Both the position numbers and the translations under genes were made by a program. 64,000 nt of DNA from assembly GCF_021442385.1 (NCBI RefSeq), contig NZ_MUZA01000025.1, forward strand, positions 23,629 through 87,628. The letters are read 5' to 3'. Below are positions 55,876 to 64,000 of this stretch, one piece after another. The stretch is from Micromonospora sp. MH99 (GTDB lineage Bacteria; Actinomycetota; Actinomycetes; Mycobacteriales; Micromonosporaceae). The notes under the pieces are model-generated. The model saw only the letters and a list, made by a program, of their open reading frames with translations. It was not told the DNA's origin and made no database searches. The number at the start of each line of letters is the position of its first letter. Position 1 is the first letter of the stretch.

Positions 55876-58662
55876 TCAGTCCAGGCGACGTTCGATCGGC
55901 AGCCCCGACCGGGTGAACAGGCCCGCGCCGAGCATCGCCACCACCGGCACCAGCACCAGCACGCCCAGCGCCGGCCACGGCACCAGGTACGGGTACGGCT
56001 CCCGGACCGGCCAGGCCGTGGCGTACTCCCGGTTGGCCGAGAACAGCACGATCGCCGCGGTGCCGAGCCCGGCCACGATGCCGAGCACCGAGCCGAGACC
56101 GGCGATCACTCCGGCCTGACAGATCGCCAGCAGTCGGCGTACCGCAGGGGCGGCGCCGACCGCGGCGAGGGTGGACAGCTCGGCGCGGCCCTCCGCGGCG
56201 GCGAGCGCCGTGGCGATCCCGGCGGCGCCCACCGTGATCAGTCCGGCCGCCGCGGCGAGCAGCAGCAGCAGTGGAGAGTCGTCGCGCGGAGCGGCGCCAT
56301 GCTCCACCTGGAGGGAGTACGTCCCGAAGGCCCGCAGGTCGTCGGCGAATCGATCCTGGCGGCGCTGGCTCGGCGGCGCCGGGGTGTCGACCACCCAGCC
56401 CGCCTCGACAGTGCTCAAACCGAGTTGCCGGGCGGCGGACGCGGACAGCAGGAGACGGGGCAGGCCGACCGTCCGCGGCAACACGTAGCCGGGCAGGTCC
56501 TGCCGGGCGGTCGCCTCGTCCCGCCCGATCCGCACCTCGTTCACCTGCACCGTCACCCGGCCGTCGTGCAGGTAGCGCGGGTCGGTCACCACCACGCCTC
56601 CGGCGCGCAGCACCGCGGTGGCGGCGGAGGTCGCCGCTGCGTCGGCGCCGGTGAGTAGCGGCAGCGCGCTGCCGTCGTCCACCAGTGTCTCGACGCCGTT
56701 GCCGAAGTAGTCGGCGGCACGGTCCTGGCAGCGCGGGTCGGCCCGCGCCTGGCGACGCTGCGTCGCCGACAGGCCGTCACCGGGGGGAAAGGGGCAGATG
56801 CGCTCCGGCGGGATTTCCGGCCCGACGGAGCAGTAGTCCGCCGGGTCGTCGGTCGAGGAGCAGAGCGGCAGGCGTACGGGTGCGATGGCGGTGGCGCCCA
56901 GCCGCGCCCGTGCGACGGCGTCGACCTGGGCCAACGTCGGCTCCGGCTGCCGGCGCGGCTCCTCGGGGTTGATGCGCACGTGACCGGTGGGCAGCATCGG
57001 CCGGTAGGCACGGGCGTCCCGGACGCCGTCGCTGGTCAGGTATCCGCCGAGCGCGACGCTGCTGGCCACCGCGGCCATCACGGCGCAGATGGCCGGCGCC
57101 GCGGCGGCCCGGTTGCGGCTGGCGTCGCGCAGCGCGATGCGGGGCGCCAGCGGCAGCAGCCGGCCGAGCCGGGCGAGGACGCCGATCAAGGTGGGCGTGC
57201 AACAGACCAGGCCCAGCTCGCCGAGGATCAGGCCGGTCAGGATCACCGCCGGTGACGTCCGGCTGGCCCCGAACGCCGCGAGCGCCGCCCCGCCGACCAC
57301 AAGCGTCAACCCGAGGGCCAGGGCGCGGGCCCGGGGCGGCGGCGGGGTACGTCGCCCGGCGAGCCCGGCGATGACGTCCTGCCGGGCCGCCGTCCAGGCC
57401 GGCGCGAGCGCGGCCAGCACCCCGGCCAGCACCGCGACCCCGCCGAGCACGACCAGGGCCGAAGGCCAGCAGCGGTACCCGCCGAAGCGGGCGCTGAAGA
57501 CGTACTGCTCCATGAGCGGACGGCCGGCGAACGCCGCGCCGACACCGAGCAGCAACCCCGTCGCGGCGCCCAGCACGCCCAGCACCACGCCGTCGGCGAG
57601 CACGACCCGACGCAGTTGGGCCGCGTCCCCACCGGCCACCGCGACAAGCGCCAGGTCGCGGCGCCGACGGCGGACCCCCACGGCGAACGCCGGCCCGACC
57701 AGCAGTACGACCTCCAGCAGCCCCAGGCCGGCGATGAGCACGCCGGTGCTCAGGTCGGTGGTGTCGGCGTAGCCGATCCAGCTGCGGGACGACATCGCCG
57801 AGGCCGGAAGGTGGCGGGGTACGACCACCACCCCGTGGTCGTTGAGCCGCGACACCATCGCCGTGTCGACGCCGCCGGGCACGTCGACCAACCAGCGGGT
57901 GTCCGACTGCGGATCGGCCCGCCCGACGGCCGTCGGGTGCAGCGCCACCACCGGGCCGAGGTCGTCGGGAAACTCGACCACCCCGACCACCGTGTACGTC
58001 CTCGTCCTGTCGGCGGTGGCCACGGCGTCGCCCAGGCGTACGTCCAGGCGGCGCAGCGCCGTCGGGCTCACCGCGATCTCGCCGGGCTGCTGCGGCGCCC
58101 GCCCCGACCGGAACCGCACCAGGCTCCGGGCCAGCGGGTCGGTGAGGTCGAGCACCCGCCCGTCCAGGGTCTCATCACCTCTCGGGCCCCGCACCTGCAC
58201 CGGCCCTCCGGCGCGGACCTCGGTGACCCGGCTGCCGGAGCCGAGCAACGCGGTCACCTCGGCGGCGGTGGCCGGACGGCCGACCGCCGACTGGGTGCCG
58301 TCCCGGGGATACCAGCTGTCGCCCCACTCGTCCTGGATGAGCGGCGTCTCGGCGACCCACCGCAGCTCCGCGTCGGCGACGCCGAGGCGCCGGTCGAGAC
58401 GCTCCTGCGGGGTCAGTTCGGACATGTCGTAGCTCGTGGCGAAGAAGGCCAGCACGAGCACCGGCAGGGCGATCATCGCGAGCACCAGGGCGGTACGCCG
58501 ACGCGCCCGGCGCGACTCCCGGCGGGCGATCCGCAGCGCGGCCCGCCACGAGCCGGTCAGTTCGGCGCACCTCCGCCGCCCGACGGACACGGGCGGTGTC
58601 ACCGGACCGACCGCTGGCGGATCGGCGCGGCGGCGTGCCAGCGGCGACCGGCGCAGGGTCAA
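55876..58662 (-). CDS. FtsX-type ABC transporter permease
   Basis: 928 residues from a TTG at 58662 whose bases overlap the stop of the ATPase gene (TTGA); translational coupling makes this rare start reasonable, though a later start cannot be ruled out. One helix at about 55-75, then a large extracytoplasmic MacB-like domain, three helices near 320-430, a second extracytoplasmic domain and three to four C-terminal helices, the FtsX/MacB duplicate layout. Likely envelope-related export or stress function. The regulator and ATPase lie upstream in the same unit. Confidence 0.9.
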   Translation of the reverse strand: MTLRRSPLARRRADPPAVGPVTPPVSVGRRRCAELTGSWRAALRIARRESRRARRRTALVLAMIALPVLVLAFFATSYDMSELTPQERLDRRLGVADAELRWVAETPLIQDEWGDSWYPRDGTQSAVGRPATAAEVTALLGSGSRVTEVRAGGPVQVRGPRGDETLDGRVLDLTDPLARSLVRFRSGRAPQQPGEIAVSPTALRRLDVRLGDAVATADRTRTYTVVGVVEFPDDLGPVVALHPTAVGRADPQSDTRWLVDVPGGVDTAMVSRLNDHGVVVVPRHLPASAMSSRSWIGYADTTDLSTGVLIAGLGLLEVVLLVGPAFAVGVRRRRRDLALVAVAGGDAAQLRRVVLADGVVLGVLGAATGLLLGVGAAFAGRPLMEQYVFSARFGGYRCWPSALVVLGGVAVLAGVLAALAPAWTAARQDVIAGLAGRRTPPPPRARALALGLTLVVGGAALAAFGASRTSPAVILTGLILGELGLVCCTPTLIGVLARLGRLLPLAPRIALRDASRNRAAAAPAICAVMAAVASSVALGGYLTSDGVRDARAYRPMLPTGHVRINPEEPRRQPEPTLAQVDAVARARLGATAIAPVRLPLCSSTDDPADYCSVGPEIPPERICPFPPGDGLSATQRRQARADPRCQDRAADYFGNGVETLVDDGSALPLLTGADAAATSAATAVLRAGGVVVTDPRYLHDGRVTVQVNEVRIGRDEATARQDLPGYVLPRTVGLPRLLLSASAARQLGLSTVEAGWVVDTPAPPSQRRQDRFADDLRAFGTYSLQVEHGAAPRDDSPLLLLLAAAAGLITVGAAGIATALAAAEGRAELSTLAAVGAAPAVRRLLAICQAGVIAGLGSVLGIVAGLGTAAIVLFSANREYATAWPVREPYPYLVPWPALGVLVLVPVVAMLGAGLFTRSGLPIERRLD

Positions 58663-59393
58663 CGGTCGCTGCCGGACAGCAGTTGCTCGACGCTGCCCAG
58701 CGGGGCCGTCGTGTCGACCAGAACACCGTCGCGCAGGAACACCACCCGGTCGGCCCAGCCGGCGTGACGCGCTTCGTGGGTGACGAGGATGCCGGCGGCG
58801 CCCGTGTCGACCCGGCGGCGCAGCAGGTGCAGCACCGCCTCGCCGGTCTGCGAGTCCAGGGCCCCGGTGGGTTCGTCGGCGAGCACCAGCCGCCGCTCGC
58901 CGACCAGCGCGCGGGCGATCGCCACCCGCTGCTGCTGACCACCGGAGAGCTGGTCCGGGAAGCGGTCACCCAGCGCCGGCAGGCCCACCTCGGTCAACGC
59001 GGCCAGAGCCGCCGCGCGGGCCCGCCGGCCGCCGACGCCGTCGAGCTCCAGCGGGAGCGCGACGTTCTCCAGGGCGCTCAGGCTGCCCAGCAGGTTGAGC
59101 TGCTGGAAGATGTAACCGATGCGACGGCGGCGCAGTTGGGCCAGCCCGCGGCGATCCAGCGCCCCGAGCGGCTGGCCCTCGACCCGGACGTCGCCGCGGG
59201 TCGGTCGGTCCAGCCCACCGGCGAGAGCCAGCAGCGTCGACTTGCCCGAACCGGACGGACCCATCACGGCGACCAGCTCGCCCGGCCGGACGACCAGGCT
59301 CACACCGCGCAGCGCGTGGACCGCCGCCGGACCGGAGCCGTGGGTGCGGTGGACGGCGCGCAGCTCCAGCACCGCGTCGTCCATTCCGCTCAC
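58659..59393 (-). CDS. ABC transporter ATP-binding protein (MacB/LolD-like)
   Basis: 244 residues from the GTG at 59393, which overlaps the PadR stop (GTGA) and has GAGGAGG seven bases ahead; an ATG at 59384 is the alternative. Walker A GPSGSGKST (K51), Q-loop FQQLNLL, signature LSGGQQQR, Walker B LVLADEPTGALD, H-loop VTHE: all intact. It energises the FtsX-type permease. Confidence 0.95.
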   Translation of the reverse strand: MSGMDDAVLELRAVHRTHGSGPAAVHALRGVSLVVRPGELVAVMGPSGSGKSTLLALAGGLDRPTRGDVRVEGQPLGALDRRGLAQLRRRRIGYIFQQLNLLGSLSALENVALPLELDGVGGRRARAAALAALTEVGLPALGDRFPDQLSGGQQQRVAIARALVGERRLVLADEPTGALDSQTGEAVLHLLRRRVDTGAAGILVTHEARHAGWADRVVFLRDGVLVDTTAPLGSVEQLLSGSDR

Positions 59394-59992
59394 CGTCGCG
59401 CCTCCTCGTCGACCCACCGCGCGCCGTCGGTCGCCCCGGGGTCGGGCGGCCGGGGCGGGTGCGTCGTCGGCCCGTTGGGCTGATGCCGGACCAGGCTGCT
59501 CTCGCAGTGGTCCAGCCACCGCACCTCAGCCTCTGCCTGGAACACCATCGAGTCCAGCACCAGCCGCCACGGCATGTCCTCCGGGCGGTCGCTGCCGTAC
59601 TTCAACCGGGTCAACTCCTGCAACGTGCGCATCGTCGCGCTGCGCTGGGCCTGCACCACCGAGCGGACGTCCACTCCGGGGGTGGTGAGCGCCAGGGCCA
59701 GTTTGATCGCCAGCTCGTCGCGGGGGCGGTCGGTACGGCTGATCGGGGTGGCGAACCACAGCGCGAGGTCCGCCCGGCCGGCGTCGGTGATCTCGTACGG
59801 GCGCTGCCCGGCCTCGCTCTCCGGCAGCGGGCGCACCAGACCGTCCCGTTCCAGCCGGGACAGCGTGGTGTAGACCTGCCCGATGTTCAGCGGCCAGGTC
59901 GAGCCGGTCGACTCCTCGAACGCGGCGCGCAGCTGGTAGCCGTACATCTGGCCGCGTTCGAGAAGGGCGAGCAGCCCGTGACGGATGGACAT
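59390..59992 (-). CDS. PadR-family transcriptional regulator of the ABC operon
   Basis: 200 residues from the ATG at 59992 (MSIRHGLLALLERGQMYGYQLR is the standard PadR beginning). The winged helix has NIGQVYTTLSRLERDGLV and the longer C-terminal dimerisation domain of subfamily s1. It is the first gene of PadR-ATPase-permease with overlapping stops. A palindrome in front of it (60002-60020) should be its operator. Confidence 0.93.
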   Translation of the reverse strand: MSIRHGLLALLERGQMYGYQLRAAFEESTGSTWPLNIGQVYTTLSRLERDGLVRPLPESEAGQRPYEITDAGRADLALWFATPISRTDRPRDELAIKLALALTTPGVDVRSVVQAQRSATMRTLQELTRLKYGSDRPEDMPWRLVLDSMVFQAEAEVRWLDHCESSLVRHQPNGPTTHPPRPPDPGATDGARWVDEEARR

Positions 59993-60001
59993 GGCAACGG
60001 A

Positions 60002-60020
60002 GTATGCATACCTGGTATGC
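60002..60020 (-). promoter_or_regulatory. PadR operator overlapping the promoter of the PadR/ABC operon
   Basis: Two overlapping palindromes: GTATGCATAC (60002-60011, perfect) and GCATACC-T-GGTATGC (60006-60020, perfect around a central base). They lie 10-28 bases before the ATG at 59992 and contain TATGCATACT, which could be an extended -10 region. This is the position expected for autorepression. Confidence 0.7.
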
Positions 60021-60044
60021 GCTCCGCAACCGGAGCGCACCGGC

Positions 60045-60482
60045 TCAGCTCGGGCGGCCGGGAAATGCGACAGTCAGCGGGGTCACCCCTGCGGTCTTTC
60101 GCCACCGCGTGGCCCGTACGGCGTACTCGACGAGGGCGGCCAGTGCCTGGTCGCGGTCCGGGCCGGTGGTGGACGCCAACGCGGCCCGCCAGTGCGCCGC
60201 GGTGCGCTCCTCCACCTCGACGGCGAGCCGCAACGCGCTCGCCCGGTCGGTGACGGGAAACGGCAGCGCGTACCCGGCCCGGCCCGGCGGAACGGTGCCG
60301 CCGGTGGTGCTGAGCTGCACCACCAGGGCGTCGCGCCGGCGTCGGTGCGCGGCCTCCGCCTGGTGTGCGAGGTCGCGTGCCGCCCCGGTGAGGCGGACGC
60401 CGATCCGCCCGTAGGCGTAGATCGCCGCGTACTCGGCGGAGAGGGCGGCGGCGAGGGCCTCCCCGGCGGTGGGCTGCCTCAC
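60045..60482 (-). CDS. DUF4439 ferritin-like helical protein
   Basis: 145 residues from the GTG at 60482, overlapping the upstream stop (GTGA). All-helical: LSAEYAAIYAYGRIG (helix 1), HQAEAAHRRRRDAL (helix 2), LRLAVEVEERTAAHWRAAL (helix 3), then a last helix with RWRK. Glu/His pairs (E17, H39/H46 region, E93) look like ferritin-fold residues, but a full di-iron set is not certain. Coupled to a lipoprotein gene with a similar helical pattern. Confidence 0.85.
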   Translation of the reverse strand: MRQPTAGEALAAALSAEYAAIYAYGRIGVRLTGAARDLAHQAEAAHRRRRDALVVQLSTTGGTVPPGRAGYALPFPVTDRASALRLAVEVEERTAAHWRAALASTTGPDRDQALAALVEYAVRATRWRKTAGVTPLTVAFPGRPS

Positions 60483-60988
60483 TTCAGTGCCTCCTGATGG
60501 GTGGCCCGGGCGGCGGCGATCGACCCGAGCAGCGCCGCCCGCTCGGCGGGCGCCGCCGCGCAGGCCGCGGTGGCCGACTGTTGTGCGGTCTTCTCCCGCG
60601 CGCGCAGGGCGGCCAGCGCGTCGGCCGGCTCGGTCCCCGCGGTGGCGCTCGGGTCGGCGGCGGGCGCGGACCCGAGAGTGACGCCGATGACCCGGGCGAG
60701 CTCGGTGGCGTGCGCGGTGTGTGTCTCGGCGATGGGGCCGAGGCGGTCGGCCAGGTCCGGGTGGGCGGCGGCGCCCGCCCGGTACGCGGCGGCCAGGCCC
60801 AGCGCCTCGTCGACCATCGGGCGCAGCGGGTCCGGCGGTGGCGCCGGCTCGTCGTCGCGGTCGAAAAGATCACAGCCGGTCAGCGGCGCCGCTGCGCAGC
60901 CGAGCGCCAGCAGTGCCCCGGTGCGCAGCAGCTTTCGCCGGTTATGTCCGGATACTTGGTCGCGCGGTGTCGTTCTGCCGATCCCCAC
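60479..60988 (-). CDS. Lipoprotein with ferritin-like helical domain
   Basis: 169 residues if started at the GTG at 60988; a GTG at 61003 is also possible. RRKLLRTGALLALGCAAAPLTGC has a twin-Arg start and a lipobox LTGC (C39), so it is a lipid-anchored extracytoplasmic protein. The mature part is helical (MVDEALGLAAAYRAGAAAHPDLADRL, ETHTAHATELARVI, REKTAQQSATAAC) and recalls the DUF4439 partner that follows with an overlapping start. It is divergent from rimP; metal or function unknown. Confidence 0.75.
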   Translation of the reverse strand: MGIGRTTPRDQVSGHNRRKLLRTGALLALGCAAAPLTGCDLFDRDDEPAPPPDPLRPMVDEALGLAAAYRAGAAAHPDLADRLGPIAETHTAHATELARVIGVTLGSAPAADPSATAGTEPADALAALRAREKTAQQSATAACAAAPAERAALLGSIAAARATHQEALK

Positions 60989-61160
60989 CGGGCAAGTGAA
61001 CACCATCCGCGCCGGTCCGGGGGCCATCGCCGTCGGTGCGCCGCCCGGTCCGCCGCCGGGCAGGCGCGTTACGCTCTGCGCAGCCACCGGCGCGTCCGCT
61101 CCGGTGGCGTGCCGGCATGGCGGGACGAGGGTCCCGGTCGACCAGGGAAAGGGTGCGCAG

Positions 61161-61901
61161 ATGACGCAGCGTGGCCGTGCCACCAGGTCGACGGGTCGAC
61201 CCCGCGACGGCGCGGGCTCCCGCGGACCACGCGACGGCGCCACTCCGCGCGCCGCCGCCCCGCGCGGCGGCGGTGATCTCGCGGCACGACGCACCCGGTT
61301 GCGGACCGTGATCGAGCCGGTGGTCAACGGCGTGGGCTACGACCTGGAGGACCTGTCGGTCTCCCGGGCCGGCCGCCGGCACGTGGTGCGGGTGATCGTG
61401 GACGCCGACGGCGGCATCGACCTGGACGCGGTCGCGGTCGTCTCCCGTGCGGTCTCGGCCGCGCTGGACGCCGCCGAGGAGACCGACGGCGACATTCTCG
61501 CCGGGGAATACCAGCTCGAGGTCAGCTCGCCGGGTGTGGACCGGCCGCTCACCCTGCCCCGGCACTGGCGGCGCAACGTGGGCCGGCTGGTCAAGGTCAC
61601 CGTCCGGGGCGCGGCCGCGCTGCCCGGCCAGCGCGGCGAGCAGCCCTCCGGGGACCGCCAGCTGACCGGCCGGGTGGTCGGGGCCGACGACGAGACAGTG
61701 CAGTTGGAGACCGACGCCGGCCGCGACTCCTGGGCGTACGCCCAGTTGGGTCCGGGCCGGGTGCAGGTCGAGTTCACCCGCCTCGCCGAGCTGGGCGAGC
61801 CGGACGACACCGACGAGTTCGACGACGCGGACGACGCGGACGAGAACGACGATTCAGACGACATCGACGACGAAGATGATGTGGAGGACGAGGAGAGGTG
61901 A
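61161..61901 (+). CDS. rimP: Ribosome maturation factor RimP
   Basis: Helps assemble the 30S subunit. 246 residues from the ATG at 61161 (AGGGAAAGGG upstream). The core is standard: [44 protein letters not shown]. Extras: a basic Arg/Gly tail of about 40 residues at the front, and an acidic C-terminal tail (last about 36 residues, mostly Asp/Glu, e.g. DDADDADEN). Stop overlaps the nusA GTG. Confidence 0.96.
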   Translation: MTQRGRATRSTGRPRDGAGSRGPRDGATPRAAAPRGGGDLAARRTRLRTVIEPVVNGVGYDLEDLSVSRAGRRHVVRVIVDADGGIDLDAVAVVSRAVSAALDAAEETDGDILAGEYQLEVSSPGVDRPLTLPRHWRRNVGRLVKVTVRGAAALPGQRGEQPSGDRQLTGRVVGADDETVQLETDAGRDSWAYAQLGPGRVQVEFTRLAELGEPDDTDEFDDADDADENDDSDDIDDEDDVEDEER

Positions 61902-62941
61902 ACATCGACCTCGCGGCGCTGCGCGCACTCGAGCGCGAGCGGGAGATCCCGTTCGACACGATTCTCGCGGCGATCGAGACCGCGTTGCTGACCGCCTACC
62001 GGCACACCGACGGCGCCGAGCCGCACGCCCGGGTGGAGATCGACCGCAAGTCCGGCGCCGCCCTGGTGTACGCCCAGGAGATGGACGCCGACGGTTCCCT
62101 GGTGCGCGAGTGGGACGACACGCCGCACGACTTCGGGCGGATCGCCGCGATGACCGCCAAGCAGGTGATCCTCCAGCGCCTGCGGGAGGCCACCGACGAG
62201 GTGCACTTCGGCGAGTACGTGGGCCGCGAGGGTGACCTGATCACCGGCGTGGTGCAGGCGCACGAGACCCGTACCGAGAAGGGCATCGTCAGCGTCGACC
62301 TGGGCAAGCTGGAGGGTGTGCTGCCGCAGTCCGAGCAGGTGCCCGGCGAGCGGTACGCCCACGGCGAGCGGGTCCGGTGCGTGGTGGTGCACGTGGCCAA
62401 GGGCATGCGTGGCCCGCAGATCACCCTGTCCCGGTCGCACCCGGCGCTGGTCAAGAAGCTGTTCGCGCTGGAGGTCCCGGAGATCGCCGACGGCACTGTC
62501 GAGATCGGCGCGATCGCCCGTGAGGCAGGTCACCGTACGAAGATCGCCGTCCGCTCCACCACCCCCGGGGTGAACGCCAAGGGCGCCTGCATCGGTCCGA
62601 TGGGCCAGCGGGTGCGCGCGGTGATGAGCGAGCTGCACGGTGAAAAGATCGACATCATCGACTGGTCGGACGACCCGGCCACCTTCGTCGGCAACGCGTT
62701 GTCGCCGGCCAAGGCGCTGCGCGTCGAGGTGGTCGACCTGGCCGGCCGGGCCGCCCGGGTGACCGTCCCGGATTTCCAGCTCTCGCTCGCCATCGGCCGC
62801 GAGGGGCAGAATGCCCGACTCGCTGCCCGGTTGACCGGTTGGCGGATCGACATCCGGTCCGACGCGGAGCAGACCGCGCCCGCCGCACGCGGGGCGGCGG
62901 AGCACGTGCCGGAGCCGGGCGGCGCGATCTCGGGCAGCTAG
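61898..62941 (+). CDS. nusA: Transcription termination/antitermination factor NusA
   Basis: 347 residues from the GTG at 61898, overlapping the rimP stop by four bases (GTGA). N-terminal RNA-polymerase-binding domain (1-105), S1 domain (GDLITGVVQ... near 110-175) and two KH domains ([36 protein letters not shown]). It lacks the C-terminal acidic repeats of E. coli NusA, as is normal for actinobacteria. Confidence 0.97.
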   Translation: MNIDLAALRALEREREIPFDTILAAIETALLTAYRHTDGAEPHARVEIDRKSGAALVYAQEMDADGSLVREWDDTPHDFGRIAAMTAKQVILQRLREATDEVHFGEYVGREGDLITGVVQAHETRTEKGIVSVDLGKLEGVLPQSEQVPGERYAHGERVRCVVVHVAKGMRGPQITLSRSHPALVKKLFALEVPEIADGTVEIGAIAREAGHRTKIAVRSTTPGVNAKGACIGPMGQRVRAVMSELHGEKIDIIDWSDDPATFVGNALSPAKALRVEVVDLAGRAARVTVPDFQLSLAIGREGQNARLAARLTGWRIDIRSDAEQTAPAARGAAEHVPEPGGAISGS

Positions 62942-62957
62942 GGGTAGACTTCCTCCA

Positions 62958-63290
62958 GTGGTACGACGCGCGCAGCCGGAGCGCACCTGTGTGGGCTGCC
63001 GGAAACGTGCGCCGGCCAGCGAATTGCTGCGGGTCGTCGCGATCGGGGACGAGGCTGGTCACAGCCTCCGGCCTGATCCGCGCCGCAGGCTGCCGGGTCG
63101 GGGAGCGAACATGCACCCGGATCCGGCCTGCTTCGCGCTGGCGGTGCGGCGCCGCGCCTTCGGGCGAGCGCTGCGCATCACCGAGGTCCTCGACCACGGT
63201 GTGCTGGCAGAGCACGTCGATGCGCCAACCACTACGTCCGGTCAGCCCGACCGGGCGAGGGTCGCTAGCAGGGTAGGACGACCGACATGA
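62958..63290 (+). CDS. ylxR: YlxR/RnpM RNA-binding protein (DUF448)
   Basis: 110 residues from the GTG at 62958. Family start RTCVGCRKRAP and basic RRLPGRGAN segment are present. The family is known to bind RNA and, in Bacillus, RNase P. Between nusA and infB as usual. The C-terminal 25 residues look disordered. Confidence 0.93.
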   Translation: MVRRAQPERTCVGCRKRAPASELLRVVAIGDEAGHSLRPDPRRRLPGRGANMHPDPACFALAVRRRAFGRALRITEVLDHGVLAEHVDAPTTTSGQPDRARVASRVGRPT

Positions 63291-63336
63291 GCACACGATG
63301 AAGTCCCTGAAATGACCAGGCTTCAAGTGCACGAGT

Positions 63337-63368
63337 GAGGTCGCTGCGGGTGCTGCCCGCACGACCTC
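63337..63368 (+). promoter_or_regulatory. Hairpin directly upstream of the infB ribosome site
   Basis: Arms GAGGTCG (63337-63343) plus TGCGGG pair with CCCGCA plus CGACCTC (to 63368) with one bulged base and a short loop. It ends five bases before the GAGGAG at 63374-63379, so folding may influence infB translation or act as a weak terminator after ylxR. Confidence 0.55.
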
Positions 63369-63383
63369 GGAGTGAGGAGTGCA

Positions 63384-64000
63384 GTGGCAGGCAAGGCCCG
63401 CGTACACGAGCTTGCAAAAGAGCTCGGGGTCGAGAGTAAGACCGTTCTCGCCAAGCTGAAGGAAATGGGCGAGTTCGTCAAGTCAGCGTCCAGCACGGTC
63501 GAGGCGCCCGTCGCCCGACGGCTGCGTAACGCTTTCGTCGCGTCTTCCGGTGCTCCGGCGCCGGCAGCCCCGTCTGCGCCCGCGCCGACGCCGGCTTCGA
63601 CGCCGACCCCGACGCCGTCTCCGACCCCGGGTGCCCCCCGGGTCTCGGCGAAGCCGATGCCGCCTCGGCGGCCGGCCGCGCCGGCACCCGGTCCGAAGCC
63701 CAAGGGTCCGGTGCCCGGTGCGCCGCAGTCGGCGGCCCCGGTCGCCAAGCCGGCGAGTGCCCACGACATCGAGGTGGCGGCCGCCGAGGCGCGTGCCGCC
63801 GCGCTGAAGGCTGAGCAGGAGGCCGCGGTCAAGGCCGCGCAGGCCGCCCGCCAGCAGCAGCGGGAGAACCCCGTTCGCCGGGAGCCTCCGGCGGAGGGCA
63901 ACCGTCCCGGTCCGCGGCCGGGTCCGGCCGCGATGCCGCCCCGTCCCGGTTCTCCGGCCGCTCGGCCGAACACGCCGGCGCCGGGTCCCGGTGCCCGACC
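63384..64000 (+). CDS. infB: Translation initiation factor IF-2 (N-terminal part, cut by window end)
   Basis: Starts at the GTG at 63384 with GAGGAG at 63374-63379. The first domain ([36 protein letters not shown]) is the IF-2 N-terminal fold found in all such proteins. It is followed by a long Pro/Ala-rich linker and a Lys/Gln-rich helix ([17 protein letters not shown]) as in actinobacterial IF-2. About 205 of an expected 1000 codons are in the window; the GTPase part lies beyond. Confidence 0.97.
   Translation, partial: MAGKARVHELAKELGVESKTVLAKLKEMGEFVKSASSTVEAPVARRLRNAFVASSGAPAPAAPSAPAPTPASTPTPTPSPTPGAPRVSAKPMPPRRPAAPAPGPKPKGPVPGAPQSAAPVAKPASAHDIEVAAAEARAAALKAEQEAAVKAAQAARQQQRENPVRREPPAEGNRPGPRPGPAAMPPRPGSPAARPNTPAPGPGAR

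Overview
The window is about 64 kb of very GC-rich, gene-dense DNA with the codon bias, GTG starts and gene order of an actinobacterium. The order cdsA(end)-rlmN-...-dxr-rseP-ispG-GNAT-...-map-...-rimP-nusA-ylxR-infB, the DUF2631 protein, the deazaflavin (F420)-type protein, the DUF397/Uma2 remnants and the many intergenic hairpins point to Micromonosporaceae, most likely Micromonospora or a close relative. This is inference from gene content; no search was run. No tRNA, rRNA, CRISPR array, integrase, transposase or phage gene was seen, so the window reads as chromosomal backbone with accessory inserts. LAYOUT. 1-2.6 kb: end of a likely cdsA, rlmN and a two-domain DivIVA-like protein. 2.6-8.6 kb: DUF2631 membrane protein, a metallo-beta-lactamase/Rieske fusion, a TMEM175-type channel, a PYROXD2-like FAD oxidoreductase, a YihY/BrkB membrane protein and an acetyltransferase. 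8.6-15.7 kb: a secreted 1320-residue multidomain glucanase (GH87-like) with a clear promoter, a WD40-like propeller protein and a small hypothetical. 15.7-16.25 kb: decayed remnants of DUF397 and Uma2 genes. 16.25-22.8 kb: dxr-rseP-ispG, a divergent PadR/MFS pair with a symmetric operator, and a DUF4081-type GNAT. 22.9-24.6 kb: a secreted lysozyme-fold protein, then about 1 kb of tandem and inverted repeats. 24.6-32.2 kb: a TetR-controlled operon (ABC ATPase with a dipeptide-repeat insert, YhgE/Pip membrane protein, TetR), then a two-in-one fused ABC exporter. 32.2-36.5 kb: an OYE-type reductase, a dicarboxylate symporter, DUF998 and a glutathionyl-hydroquinone-reductase-like protein. 36.6-41.6 kb: a thiolase, a DUF574 methyltransferase directly ahead of a PAS-GGDEF-EAL protein, and DUF456. 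41.9-47.9 kb: APC permease, glutamine-synthetase-like ligase, aldehyde dehydrogenase, SDR and a PuuD-like amidase, i.e. a gamma-glutamylated-amine catabolic set. 48-52.7 kb: a PNPOx-like protein, a giant histidine kinase/receiver/SpoIIE phosphatase/RsbW-like hybrid, and a convergent STAS anti-anti-sigma gene. 52.8-55.8 kb: map, VIT1/CCC1-like transporter, nucleotidyltransferase-like protein, DUF385. 55.9-61 kb: PadR-ABC ATPase-FtsX-type permease operon with an operator, and a pair of ferritin-like helical proteins. 61.2-64 kb: rimP-nusA-ylxR-infB (cut by the window end). HOW THE GENES WORK TOGETHER. Housekeeping blocks cover MEP isoprenoid synthesis (dxr, ispG) with the site-2 protease, translation and transcription (rlmN, map, rimP, nusA, ylxR, infB). 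Accessory blocks are self-contained transport/regulator units (TetR, two PadR) and one nitrogen-scavenging pathway: the permease imports an amine, the ligase glutamylates it, SDR and ALDH oxidise the glutamylated product, and the PuuD-like amidase frees glutamate. Most large open frames antisense to these genes are by-products of GC-rich codon use and were left out.
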